A DNA stretch of 64,000 nucleotides from Nocardia ninae NBRC 108245. GTDB lineage: Bacteria > Actinomycetota > Actinomycetes > Mycobacteriales > Mycobacteriaceae. The stretch is from the NCBI RefSeq assembly GCF_007990755.1, contig NZ_BJXA01000040.1, positions 1 through 64,000 on the forward strand, read 5' to 3'. Under the pieces are notes generated by a model. It ran no database searches. It saw only the letters and a list, made by a program, of their open reading frames with translations, and was not told the origin of the DNA. Shown piece by piece: positions 33,676 to 43,680 of this stretch (its first letter is position 1; every line of letters starts with the position of its first letter). Made by a program: the position numbers and the translations under genes.

Positions 33676-34428
33676 TCAGTCGACGAGCGCGCCGCACGAA
33701 AGGTTGAGCACCGCGCCGGTCATCGCACCCGCGCCGTCGGAGGCGGCATACACCGCAGTCTCGGCGACCTCGGTCAGCCGGGGCAGCCGACCGAGCCGGG
33801 TATCGCGGATCAAGGGTTGAATCGCCTCATCGGAGTCGGACAGCCCCGGCACGGTCTCCGGTGCGAAGTTGGAACGGATGCACACCACGCGTACTCCGTA
33901 AGGCCCGACCTCGCCCGCCAGGCTGCGATTCAGTGCTTCGATGCCCGCGCAGGCGATATTGAATCCGCCCATCCGGTGCCGGGATTCACCGGCCGCCGTG
34001 GCGGACAGCAGCACGATGACGCCCGAGCCCTGCGCCGTCATCCGCCGCGCGGCCGCCGTCGTGGTGATGAAATGCGATTGGGCCGACGCCATGATCGGGG
34101 CCAGGAAATCCGCCGGCTCCAGGTCGACAAGCGCGACGTCCTGAACCGCGTCCATCCCCACCGCATTGAAAGAGATATCGAGCGTCCCACCCTCCTCGAC
34201 GACGCGATCGGCATGCGCCTCGACCGCAGCTCGATCGAATACGTCAACCGGAGTGACGGTCGCCCGCCCACCCTGCTCGATAATTTCCTCGGCCACCGCG
34301 TCGAGCGTCTGCTGCGTCCGCCCGGCCAAGAACACGTGGGCCCCTTCTCGGGCGAACGCTCGCGCCACCGCCGCGCCCATCTTGCCCGCCGCTCCGTACA
34401 CCACTGCATTCTTCTTATCGAGTCGCAT
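33676..34428 (-). CDS. SDR-family protein lacking the YxxxK catalytic pair
   Basis: A 250-aa Rossmann protein of the short-chain dehydrogenase/reductase family. The cofactor motif reads GAAGKMG (TGxxxGxG equivalent), and NAVG replaces NNAG. The serine in LLSATAAG is present, but where YxxxK is expected the protein has FNIAC (GGFNIACAGIEALNRSLA). Both catalytic Tyr and Lys are lost. It may be a divergent SDR with another mechanism, or a non-catalytic binding protein. Convergent with the TerD gene. Confidence 0.8.
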   Translation of the reverse strand: MRLDKKNAVVYGAAGKMGAAVARAFAREGAHVFLAGRTQQTLDAVAEEIIEQGGRATVTPVDVFDRAAVEAHADRVVEEGGTLDISFNAVGMDAVQDVALVDLEPADFLAPIMASAQSHFITTTAAARRMTAQGSGVIVLLSATAAGESRHRMGGFNIACAGIEALNRSLAGEVGPYGVRVVCIRSNFAPETVPGLSDSDEAIQPLIRDTRLGRLPRLTEVAETAVYAASDGAGAMTGAVLNLSCGALVD

Positions 34429-34536
34429 GCGAATACAGACGGTGCGACGCTGCGAAAGTCATCGCACGGTCGGTAGCGTCGAGCTGGGCCCGGCGGCGCA
34501 TTGATCGGGGTGGATTTGCCGAGGAGGATGGAGTAC

Positions 34537-35820
34537 GTGGCCGGCGGTGCGGATATTCGGGTGAATCCGTGGGTGGCGTTGCGTCCGGACGAGGACGCGG
34601 AGCAGGTGAGCACGGATGTGTCGGCGGCGCACGAGTCGTTCGTCGAGCGGGGTGAGGCGCCCGGGTCGGTGCGGCAGGTGGTCGAGGCTTCCTGGGTGCG
34701 CAGCCGCGGCAACGGCATCGACCCGGACCGCCAGATCGGCCGGACCTCGCTGACCGGAACCGAATTGGAGCGCTACCGGCGCAGCCATCCCATGTCGTCG
34801 GTGCGCCCGGTCGTGCAGACCTTGCTGGTCGAGGACGCCAGGGATACCGGGCTGCTGATCGCGCTGAGCGACGCGCACGGCCGATTGCTGTGGGTGGAGG
34901 GCGATTCGGCGGCCAGAGACCGGGCCGCGGACATGAACTTCGTTGACGGCGCGGACTGGAGCGAAGCCGCTGTCGGCACCAATGCTCCGGGAACGGCTCT
35001 GGCTCTTGATCATTGCGTGCAGATCTTCGGTGCCGAGCACTACAGCAGAATGGTGCATCCGTGGAGTTGCGCGGCCGGGCCGGTCCATGACCCGGCGACC
35101 GGCCGGATCCTCGGCGCGATCGACATCACCGGCGGCCCGCGTGTCGCTGCGCCGGAAGTGCTTTCGCTGATCAGGGCGACCGTGGCCGTCGCGGAATCGG
35201 AACTGCGGGCCCACCCGATCACGATCCGCACGACACCGCGGGTCGAACTGCTGGGCAGCAACCCGGCGCTGCTGTTCGGCAACGAGCGAATCCCGTTGTC
35301 GCGCAGGCATTCGGAGATTTTGCTCCTGCTGATGGAACATCCGGAGGGCCTCGGCACCGAGCACATCGCGGTGCTGCTCGACGAGCGGGATCTCGACGCG
35401 GTCACCGTGCGCGCCGAGATCTCGCGCCTGCGCCGGATTCTCGGCGGCACCGCACTGGGCTCGCGCCCGTACCGGCTACTCACCGAGCTCGATTCGGACG
35501 TGGGCGAACTGCGGCGCAGCCTGCGCCGTGGCGACATCGGCGCGGCCGTGGCGCGCTACCGCGGCCAGCTGCTGCCCGCCTCGCGCGCGCCCGGTGTCGG
35601 CCGGGTGCGCGAATCACTGCGGGCGCGGATGCGGGCCGCCGTGCTGACCTCCAGGGACCCGGCGATTCTCGGCTGGTGGATCTCGTCGGTCGACGGTCGC
35701 GAGGACCGCGGCGCGTGGTCGGCCTATCTCGCCTCGCTCGAACCGGATTCCTCGCTGTATGCCCAAGTCGCGGCGCAGCTCGCCATGCTGGATCGCGAGC
35801 TCGGCCGTTCCCAACGATGA
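34537..35820 (+). CDS. GAF plus winged-helix regulator of the aldehyde dehydrogenase
   Basis: A 427-aa regulator. The N-terminal part resembles the sensory half of AcoR-type activators (ESFVERGEAPGSVRQVVEASWVRSRGNGIDP, then a GAF domain with NFVDGADWSEAAVGTNAPGTALALD). The AAA+ domain of AcoR is absent; instead a C-terminal winged-helix region (LSRRHSEILLLLMEHPEGLGTEHIAVLLDERDLDAVTVRAEISRLRRIL) follows. GTG 34537 lies 9 nt after GAGGAGG; the ATG at 34528 would abut that site. It sits 64 bp before the dehydrogenase it presumably controls. Confidence 0.8.
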   Translation: MAGGADIRVNPWVALRPDEDAEQVSTDVSAAHESFVERGEAPGSVRQVVEASWVRSRGNGIDPDRQIGRTSLTGTELERYRRSHPMSSVRPVVQTLLVEDARDTGLLIALSDAHGRLLWVEGDSAARDRAADMNFVDGADWSEAAVGTNAPGTALALDHCVQIFGAEHYSRMVHPWSCAAGPVHDPATGRILGAIDITGGPRVAAPEVLSLIRATVAVAESELRAHPITIRTTPRVELLGSNPALLFGNERIPLSRRHSEILLLLMEHPEGLGTEHIAVLLDERDLDAVTVRAEISRLRRILGGTALGSRPYRLLTELDSDVGELRRSLRRGDIGAAVARYRGQLLPASRAPGVGRVRESLRARMRAAVLTSRDPAILGWWISSVDGREDRGAWSAYLASLEPDSSLYAQVAAQLAMLDRELGRSQR

Positions 35821-35884
35821 TGCAACGTTGGAACTCTAGTGTCGTGGATCACAGGGGGACCGCCGTGAACGCTAGGAGTTTTCG

Positions 35885-37408
<1,524 letters not shown>

Positions 37409-37445
37409 TGTCGAGCGAGCGGGCAGCGCGGGAAAGGGCGCCGCG

Positions 37446-38003
37446 GTGAGTGCCGCCCCGCCCCGTTTGGTCGCGACGGTGGGGGCGGCGGCGCTGTTGC
37501 GCCGCCTCCGCGATGTGCACGGCGCGCTGATGATGCACCAGTCCGGCGGCTGCTGCGACGGCTCGTCGCCGATGTGTTATCCGTTGGGGGAGTTCATCGT
37601 CGGCGATCGCGACGTACTGGTCGGCCTCCTCGATCTGCGGCTGGCGGTGGGGGAGGTGCCTGCGAGCCTGCCCGCCGCCGACCTCGACGCGGTGCCGGTG
37701 TGGATCTCCGGCTCGCAGTTCGAAACGTGGAAGCACACTCAACTTGTCATCGACGTGGTGCCCGGACGGGGCGGTGGCTTCAGCCTGGAGGCGCCGGAAG
37801 GCTGGCGATTCCTCAGCAGGGCACGGGCTTTCACGGCGGCGGAGAACGAAGCTCTCGACTCGGCGCCACCCCTCGTGGGTGCCGAGTATGCCGCCGGGGC
37901 CCGTCCGCCGGTTCCGGACGCCGCGCAGGTGGTGGCCGAAGCAGCGGACGCATGCCCGGTGCCCGCGCCACCGACCCCGTCCGGTCAGAAGACGCCGCTG
38001 TAG
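37446..38003 (+). CDS. DUF779 protein
   Basis: A 185-aa protein of DUF779, with the Cys-rich signature [17 protein letters not shown] at residues about 30-46 and [31 protein letters not shown]. It is habitually adjacent to acetaldehyde-type ALDHs; the role is unknown. GTG 37446. The last 45 residues form a Pro/Ala tail, and the 3' end overlaps the convergent acdS gene by 19 bp. Confidence 0.88.
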   Translation: MSAAPPRLVATVGAAALLRRLRDVHGALMMHQSGGCCDGSSPMCYPLGEFIVGDRDVLVGLLDLRLAVGEVPASLPAADLDAVPVWISGSQFETWKHTQLVIDVVPGRGGGFSLEAPEGWRFLSRARAFTAAENEALDSAPPLVGAEYAAGARPPVPDAAQVVAEAADACPVPAPPTPSGQKTPL

Positions 38004-38989
38004 GCGTTGAGAGCGGGCTGGCCGCCGAGGTGGGCGTACAAGACGGTGGAATCCCTGGGGATTTCACCGTTTTGCACGAGGTCGAGGAGACCGGCCATCG
38101 ACTTGCCCTCGTAGACCGGGTCGATGATCATGCCTTCGAGGCTGCCGGTGAGCCGGATGGCGTCCAGGGTGGATTGCACCGGGATGCCGTAGCGGTCACC
38201 GGCCCAGCCGTCCAGGACGGTGATCTCGTCGTCGCGTAGCTCGCGGCAGAGGCCGATGAGTTCGGCTGTGCTGCGGGCGATCTTGGCCACCTGCGCGTGC
38301 GTCTCCGCGAGCTTTGCCGAGGCGTCGATGCCGAGCACGCGCCGGGGCCGGTCCTGACCGGCGAAGCCCGCGATCATGCCCGCCTGGGTGCTGCCGGTAA
38401 CGCTGCACACCACGATCGTGTCGAAGAAGACGCCCAGTTCACGCTCTTGCCGCTGCACCTCGTAGGCCCACTCGGCGAAGCCCAGGCCGCCCAGCGGATG
38501 GTCGGACGCGCCCGCCGGAATCGCGTACGGGGTGCCGCCCGCGGCCCGGACGTCGTCGAGGGCCTGGTGCCAGCTGTCCTTGAAACCGATTCCGAAACCC
38601 GCCCGGACCAGCCGCACGTCGGCACCCATGATGCGGGACAGCAGGATATTGCCGACCTTGTCGTTGACCGCGTCGGGCCAGTCGACCCAGCTCTCCTGCA
38701 CCAGGACTGCCTTCAAGCCGGCTTTGGCGGCGACCGCGGCCACCTGCCGCGTGTGATTGGACTGCACGCCGCCGATGCTGACCAGGGTGTCGGCGCCTTT
38801 GCTCAGCGCGTCGTGCACCAGATACTCCAGCTTGCGAGTCTTGTTGCCGCCGAAGGCAAGACCGCTGTTGCAGTCCTCGCGTTTGGCCCAGATCCGCGCG
38901 CCGCCGAGATGATCGCTGAGCCGGTCCAGCGGGTGGATCGGGCTCGGTCCGAACAGCAGGGGATAGCGCTCGAAGGTGTCGAGAGACAT
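37985..38989 (-). CDS. acdS: 1-aminocyclopropane-1-carboxylate deaminase
   Basis: A 334-aa fold-type II PLP enzyme converting ACC, the plant ethylene precursor, to 2-oxobutyrate and ammonia. PLP lysine Lys50 in [12 protein letters not shown], the [19 protein letters not shown] block, and a C-terminal [13 protein letters not shown] with the active-site tyrosine. These features fit true AcdS rather than D-cysteine desulfhydrase, though in vitro overlap is known. ATG 38989 follows AGGA at 8 nt. It is the second gene after a GntR regulator (31-bp gap), so ACC or a related ligand probably induces it. Confidence 0.87.
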   Translation of the reverse strand: MSLDTFERYPLLFGPSPIHPLDRLSDHLGGARIWAKREDCNSGLAFGGNKTRKLEYLVHDALSKGADTLVSIGGVQSNHTRQVAAVAAKAGLKAVLVQESWVDWPDAVNDKVGNILLSRIMGADVRLVRAGFGIGFKDSWHQALDDVRAAGGTPYAIPAGASDHPLGGLGFAEWAYEVQRQERELGVFFDTIVVCSVTGSTQAGMIAGFAGQDRPRRVLGIDASAKLAETHAQVAKIARSTAELIGLCRELRDDEITVLDGWAGDRYGIPVQSTLDAIRLTGSLEGMIIDPVYEGKSMAGLLDLVQNGEIPRDSTVLYAHLGGQPALNAYSGVF

Positions 38990-39020
38990 CGATGATTCCT
39001 AGGGGGTGCAGCCGGTCTGC

Positions 39021-39692
39021 TTATTGCGTTCCGGCAGTGAGGTTTTCGAGCAGTGGTACCAGCGTCTGCCAGTTCGCCCGGGTGCCTGCCACCGCGCCTT
39101 CGACATCGCCTGCCTCGCACAGCGCGATGATGCGGTCGTGCTGGGCTACCGAACTGCGGCCGCTCAGTGAGGAGAATCGCAGGCGCTCCACCCGGCGCAG
39201 TACCGGGGTGAACTGTTCGAGGACGCTGCGGATGGCGTCGTTGGCGCTCGCGGTGACCGGGATGCGATGGAAGTCGTCGTCGGCGCTGATCGCGGCGTCG
39301 ACGTCGTTGCGGCGCAGGGCTTCCGCGAAGCGCGCGTTGGCCTCGCGCATGGCCCCCAGTTCGTCGGTGGACAGGTTGGGCAGGGCCTCGCGGACGGCGA
39401 GTTCGTGCATGGCGGTGGTGACGGACTGGGCGGCGCGGACCGCGCGGACGTCGAGCGGGCTGACGATGGTGTAGCGGCCGGGCTTGGTCTGCACCAATCC
39501 TGCCTGCTCCAGGCGCATCAGCGCCTCCCGCACCGGTGTGCGGCTGACGCCGAGCCATTTCACCAGGTCGTTGTCGTTGAGGCGCTCGCCGGGCGCGAGG
39601 GTGCCGTCGACGATCGCGTCCCGGATCGCGCGGTAGGCGTTCTCGCGAAGCAATGACCTGGCGACGAGACCTTCGCTGTGCGGAACCGGCAT
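39021..39692 (-). CDS. GntR-family (FCD) regulator of acdS
   Basis: A 223-aa regulator with an N-terminal winged helix (RAIRDAIVDGTLAPGERLNDNDLVKWLGVSRTPVREALMRLEQAGLV, about residues 20-66) and a helical FCD sensing domain (DDDFHRIPVTASAND). The ATG at 39692 has no Shine-Dalgarno, lies 7 nt from a TTGACA-17-TGCAAT promoter and overlaps a 16-bp palindrome. The messenger therefore seems leaderless and autoregulated. It is co-transcribed with acdS. Confidence 0.87.
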   Translation of the reverse strand: MPVPHSEGLVARSLLRENAYRAIRDAIVDGTLAPGERLNDNDLVKWLGVSRTPVREALMRLEQAGLVQTKPGRYTIVSPLDVRAVRAAQSVTTAMHELAVREALPNLSTDELGAMREANARFAEALRRNDVDAAISADDDFHRIPVTASANDAIRSVLEQFTPVLRRVERLRFSSLSGRSSVAQHDRIIALCEAGDVEGAVAGTRANWQTLVPLLENLTAGTQ

Positions 39693-39706
39693 GCAATATA
39701 TTGCAT
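39691..39706. promoter_or_regulatory. 16-bp perfect palindrome, GntR operator at start codon
   Basis: ATGCAATATATTGCAT is fully self-complementary and AT-rich in a GC-rich setting. It covers the -10 element and the first bases of the gntR-type gene. Confidence 0.7.
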
Positions 39707-39728
39707 TCTACGGAGGTCGGGTTGTCAA
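39700..39728 (-). promoter_or_regulatory. leaderless promoter of gntR-acdS
   Basis: On the minus strand, TTGACA (39728-39723), a 17-bp spacer and TGCAAT (39705-39700) come 7 nt before the ATG at 39692. Confidence 0.55.
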
Positions 39729-39831
39729 GAGCGCCAGTCGGATTGCGCGGCGGGTAGCGCGGGGCATTCTCCGGGACATCCCCCATGACGGCATCAACCC
39801 GATGGGGGAGGCGGGATCCCCTCAGGAGGTG

Positions 39832-41478
39832 ATGATCTCGCCGGTTCGCGGCCATAGCATGGCGCGAGTGACTGTCGCCCGTGCCGTTCGCTGTCGCGCC
39901 TTGCTCGTCGCGGGGTTGCTGGCTCTGCTCGTGTCGGCTGGAATGGCGCCCGCATCCGCTGATTCCGCGTCCGGAGGTGGGGATATCTCGGTCGCGCAGT
40001 CGCTCGGCGACCGGGAGCTCACGGTCGTGCTGCGCCGGGTGACGAGCGTGCCGGGGCCGCTGCGGGTGGATGTCGTCACGCATGCGGGCACGGCCGCAGG
40101 GCAGCTCACACTCGCGGCGACGCCGATGGGCGCCGTGCCGGACCTGCCTGCTCCTGGCGCCCCCACTGCGGAGGCGGTTGTCGAACTCGGCGGCACGCCG
40201 GGCATGTATTCGGCGACCCTGGACATGGATCGGCCCGGCCCTTGGGAACTCGCGATCGGTGACGGCGTGCGGGTGGCGCGGATTCCGTTCGTCGTGCCCG
40301 CGCAGGCCACTTCGCCGCCGGAGCGGCTGGTGTACGGAGGGTTTCTGGTAGCCGGTGTGCTGCTTCCGGTCTCGGTGTTGGTCGCGATGCGGGCGCGGCG
40401 CACTGCGTGGGCGTTGCTGCCTGCCGGTGGGATGGTGGCCGGGGTTGCCGTGTCGGTGACGGCCGCCCTGCTGTCGGTGTCGTTGCCGTTGCCGCCGCAA
40501 CCGGGCAGTCAGCTCGACCCCACCGTGGACAATGTCACCGATCCGTATTCGGTTGGTCAGCCGATGATCTCGGACTTCTCCCGGCCGCCGGTGGTGCTCA
40601 CGGTGGCGGGTTCGGCGGTAGCCGGGCGAGGGAGCGACTTCGATCTGGTGCTGATCGATGCGGCCACCGGAGCGTTGGCGGACGACATCGTCGTGCACGA
40701 CAGCGCGTTCGTGCATCTGCTGGTGGTCGGCCCGAATGGTGGACTCTCGCACTTACATCCGATCCGGACCGGCCCCGGTCGCTATCAGGTTCATCTGAAC
40801 GCGTCGGAGCCTGGCCGTTATGCATTGTCGGCGGAGTTGGCTCGTCGTGGTGGGGGCGTCCAAATGGCCCGTGCGGCAACTGGAGTCGAGGTCGTGCCGA
40901 GTGACGTTGCGTCCCGGCCGCCCAGCGCTCCGTTGCATCTCGGCGGGTCGGACAAGTCCGCGTCGATGGTTCTCGATGGCAGTGCCATCAACGTCCGGAC
41001 AACCGAGGCGGTGGCCGGGAAACCCACGACCATCACCGCCGAAGTCGGTGATACTTCCGATCTGCAACCATGGCTCGGCATGGTCGGACACCTGGTCATG
41101 GCGGGTCCGGTGCCGGAGGGCAGCTTGGATATCGCTGCGGCCGTGCAGAACTCGCCCGTCTGGGGGCATGCCCACTCGATGGGGCCGACGTCGATGCAAG
41201 ATATGCCGGGGATGAGTGGTGGGCACGACATGCCAGGGATGAACGGTGCGCACGACATGTCGGGAATGCCCGGCGCGGGCCGCGGAGTGATGCTCATGCC
41301 GCCCGCCAACGGCGAGAGTCCGCCCGACGAAACGGTCGCCGCGTTCGGGCCCGACGTGCCGTTCACCTTCACATTCCCGGTCGCGGGCCGGTACCGGCTC
41401 TGGATCCAGGTCGAACGGAACTACACGGTGCTCACCGTTCCTGTGGTGCTCGATGTCGCGGCGGGGGCGCGTCGATGA
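39832..41478 (+). CDS. exported membrane-anchored protein with Met/His-rich region (four-gene system, part 1)
   Basis: A 548-aa protein. A signal peptide (ALLVAGLLALLVSAGMAPASA) is followed by a beta-rich domain, two membrane segments (about 165-225) and an outer C-terminal half. That half contains HDSAFVHLLVVGPNGGLSHLHP, a His pattern I associate with metal-related secreted domains, and at about 455-490 repeats of the type DMPGMSGGHDMPGMNG. Met/His-rich repeats often bind Cu(I). ATG 39832 follows AGGAGG closely; ATG 39859 is the alternative. It overlaps the next gene by four bases. Export of, or buffering against, copper is an inference. Confidence 0.7.
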   Translation: MISPVRGHSMARVTVARAVRCRALLVAGLLALLVSAGMAPASADSASGGGDISVAQSLGDRELTVVLRRVTSVPGPLRVDVVTHAGTAAGQLTLAATPMGAVPDLPAPGAPTAEAVVELGGTPGMYSATLDMDRPGPWELAIGDGVRVARIPFVVPAQATSPPERLVYGGFLVAGVLLPVSVLVAMRARRTAWALLPAGGMVAGVAVSVTAALLSVSLPLPPQPGSQLDPTVDNVTDPYSVGQPMISDFSRPPVVLTVAGSAVAGRGSDFDLVLIDAATGALADDIVVHDSAFVHLLVVGPNGGLSHLHPIRTGPGRYQVHLNASEPGRYALSAELARRGGGVQMARAATGVEVVPSDVASRPPSAPLHLGGSDKSASMVLDGSAINVRTTEAVAGKPTTITAEVGDTSDLQPWLGMVGHLVMAGPVPEGSLDIAAAVQNSPVWGHAHSMGPTSMQDMPGMSGGHDMPGMNGAHDMSGMPGAGRGVMLMPPANGESPPDETVAAFGPDVPFTFTFPVAGRYRLWIQVERNYTVLTVPVVLDVAAGARR

Positions 41479-41903
41479 GCGCGTCGTCCACGGGTTCTCG
41501 TTCGCTTCGTATCGTCGCGGCAGTAGCCGCCGTGGTCGTCATCGCCACCATCGGATGGCTGGCGTGGCCGAGCTCGTCCGATCCGGTCGTGCTGAAAGCC
41601 GGTACGCCGCAACACCTCGTCACCGTCACCATCGACAGCCTCCGTCTCGGCGACACCGCCGTGGACGTCACCGTCACCGATCGCACCGGGGCGGTGATAG
41701 ACCATGCGGCGGTCCAGGTGCAAGCGATCCAGCCGCTGATGGGCCACGCCGGAGCGCCGGTTGCGGCCGCCGCCACCGGGTCCGGGCATTTCCGTGCCGC
41801 ATCGGTGTCGCTGATGATGACCGGCCCATGGGAGCTGCGCTTGTTCATCGACGCGCACCACGGGATAGACCAAGTCACCTTGCCCCTGTGGGTCGGCGGC
41901 TGA
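41475..41903 (+). CDS. anchored YtkA/FixH-like domain protein (part 2)
   Basis: A 142-aa protein with one N-terminal membrane anchor (LRIVAAVAAVVVIATIGWLAW) and an external beta-sandwich resembling YtkA/FixH-like domains (LVTVTIDSLRLGDTAVDVTVTD...GHFRAASVSLMMTGPWELRLFI). It contains few metal-ligand residues apart from HAGAP and DAHHG. The start ATG overlaps the previous stop (ATGA). Such small domains accompany copper or cytochrome-oxidase assembly genes in other bacteria; the exact role is unknown. Confidence 0.65.
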   Translation: MSASSTGSRSLRIVAAVAAVVVIATIGWLAWPSSSDPVVLKAGTPQHLVTVTIDSLRLGDTAVDVTVTDRTGAVIDHAAVQVQAIQPLMGHAGAPVAAAATGSGHFRAASVSLMMTGPWELRLFIDAHHGIDQVTLPLWVGG

Positions 41904-41961
41904 GCCGAAAGACGCACGCATCAGCACGAATCGCAAGAGCACCGAGGAGGGACCGCTCGTC

Positions 41962-43110
41962 ATGGATATCTCAGCACCGTCCGACACGATCGAAGACGGG
42001 AGCACGCCCACGGCGCACACCGCCACGTCCGACAACAGCACCGCGGCTCGCGTCGGCTCATGGGGCGTGCTGCTCGGCACCGCCGTCACCTTGATCGGCC
42101 TGAGCTGGGATATCCAGTGGCACAACGACGTCGGGCCCGACACCTTCTTCACGCTGCCGCACCTGTTCCTCTATTCCGGCAGCGCGATCTCCGGATTCGC
42201 CAGCCTCGCCATGGTTTTCATCGCCACGTCCGCCCAACGGGCCGGACGGCCGGTGCCCGCGCTGGGTGGCACGCCCATCCGAGTGTTCGGCAGTAACCTC
42301 ACGGCCCCGCTGGGGTACATGGTTGCCGGGGCGGGCGCCGCGTTGTTCCTGCTCTACGGTTTGCTCGACATGCAGTGGCATGCGATCTACGGCTTCGACG
42401 CGGTGCTGAACACGCCGTCGCACGTGGCGCTGTTCTTGTCGATCACGCTCACCATGATCGGCAGCATCATGGTCTTCGCGTCGCACCGCGACCACCGCTG
42501 GGGTCAGGTCGGCATCGTGCTGGCAATCCCGATCATGATCACCTTCGCGCCCATCCTCACCCAGGCGCTGGACAATCTGGAACTGCCCGTCGACTCGACC
42601 ATTCTCGGTGTCCTGTTGTTCGGGCCGATGCTGCTCGTCCTCGGCGCGGCGGCGCTGGCCCGGCCCGGTGCCGCCATCGCCATCGCGCTCGCCCTCGGCG
42701 CGATCCAGGCGGCCCTGTGGTGGTTCTCGCCGTGGGCCGCGGAGGTCTATGCCTCGTCGATCGGGCTGCCACTGCGCGACGGCCTCGGTTCCCGGCCGCC
42801 GTCCCTGCCCGCCATCATGCCGATGTTCCTGATCGTCGCGGCCGTCGCCGTGGAGGGCCTGTTCTGGCTGGCCCGCACCCGTGGTCTCGACCCGAACAAG
42901 ATCGTGCTGGCGGCCGGTCTGGTGACCGGGCTCGTGGTCGGCGTGACCTTCCCGCTGCAGTTGCAGTTCACGCATTTCTTCGCCCGCCTCGCCCTCAACG
43001 ACGTCGTGCTGTCCACGGTCGTCGCGATACCGCTCGGCCTGCTCGCCGGTTTCCTCGCCGGCCGTTTCGTCCGCATGCTGCCCGCGCCCGCCACGGAGGT
43101 CGCCCGATGA
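41962..43110 (+). CDS. polytopic membrane protein with duplicated D-x-Q-W-H motif (part 3)
   Basis: A 382-aa integral membrane protein, about 9-10 hydrophobic segments. Two corresponding stretches, WDIQWHNDVGPDTFFTLPHL (about residues 49-68) and LDMQWHAIYGFDAVLNTPSH (about 136-155), share D-x-Q-W-H followed by a P-H or P-S-H, indicating an internal duplication. Paired membrane histidines could hold a metal or heme. I do not recognise a named family. The gene starts 58 bp after part 2 and overlaps part 4 by four bases. Confidence 0.65.
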   Translation: MDISAPSDTIEDGSTPTAHTATSDNSTAARVGSWGVLLGTAVTLIGLSWDIQWHNDVGPDTFFTLPHLFLYSGSAISGFASLAMVFIATSAQRAGRPVPALGGTPIRVFGSNLTAPLGYMVAGAGAALFLLYGLLDMQWHAIYGFDAVLNTPSHVALFLSITLTMIGSIMVFASHRDHRWGQVGIVLAIPIMITFAPILTQALDNLELPVDSTILGVLLFGPMLLVLGAAALARPGAAIAIALALGAIQAALWWFSPWAAEVYASSIGLPLRDGLGSRPPSLPAIMPMFLIVAAVAVEGLFWLARTRGLDPNKIVLAAGLVTGLVVGVTFPLQLQFTHFFARLALNDVVLSTVVAIPLGLLAGFLAGRFVRMLPAPATEVAR

Positions 43111-43652
43111 TCGCGCTGCGCAAACTAGCCCTCACCGTGCTCGCCGCGATCACCCTGTCGTTGGTCGCGATCGCCCCCGCCTCCGCATACGCCCCCGTCG
43201 ACATCGTGCACACCGAGCGAGTCCAGGTCGGCCCCTACGCCATGACCGTCGGCTTCTCCACCTGGCCCATCCGCGCGATGAAGTCGCTCGACTTCACCTT
43301 CATGCCCGAAGGCGGTATCGCCGACAAGACCGGCGCGTTCCGGATGGCAGGCCCCGCGTTCCAGTCGTGGAAACGCAACGCCCCATTCGTCCGCCACCCG
43401 CGCAAACGCGATTCCTGGGGCTTGGACATCATGGCCATCGATGACCCTGGCGACTACCGCATCACCTTCCTGCTCGACGGACCGCTCGGCCACGGTGAAG
43501 GGACCCTCGACGGCATCCACGTCCTCGACCAGCCCGGCCCGCCCCTGCCGCTCAGCTGGACCATCGCCACCCTGCCTCTGCTCGGCCTCATCGCCTTCCT
43601 CGCGGTCGCCTGGCGCCGCACCCGACCGGGCCGTCAGCCATTGAACCTCTAA
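43107..43652 (+). CDS. exported protein with C-terminal membrane anchor (part 4)
   Basis: A 181-aa protein: signal peptide (LALTVLAAITLSLVAIAPASA), a beta-sandwich-like body (VGPYAMTVGFSTWPIRAMKSLDFTFMPEGG...GDYRITFLLDGPLGHGEGTL), then a single membrane helix (ATLPLLGLIAFLAVAW) and a basic tail. The topology resembles CopC-like or YcnI-like anchored periplasmic domains, but sequence identity is not evident by eye. It closes the tightly coupled four-gene unit. Confidence 0.65.
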   Translation: MIALRKLALTVLAAITLSLVAIAPASAYAPVDIVHTERVQVGPYAMTVGFSTWPIRAMKSLDFTFMPEGGIADKTGAFRMAGPAFQSWKRNAPFVRHPRKRDSWGLDIMAIDDPGDYRITFLLDGPLGHGEGTLDGIHVLDQPGPPLPLSWTIATLPLLGLIAFLAVAWRRTRPGRQPLNL

Positions 43653-43680
43653 CCGGCAAATGCACCGCTACCATTCGTAG

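Noticed and set aside
38803-40752. 649-codon open frame on the minus strand spanning acdS, gntR and the signal-peptide gene
   Set aside because: It crosses three recognisable genes in another frame and has an Arg/His-rich random composition.
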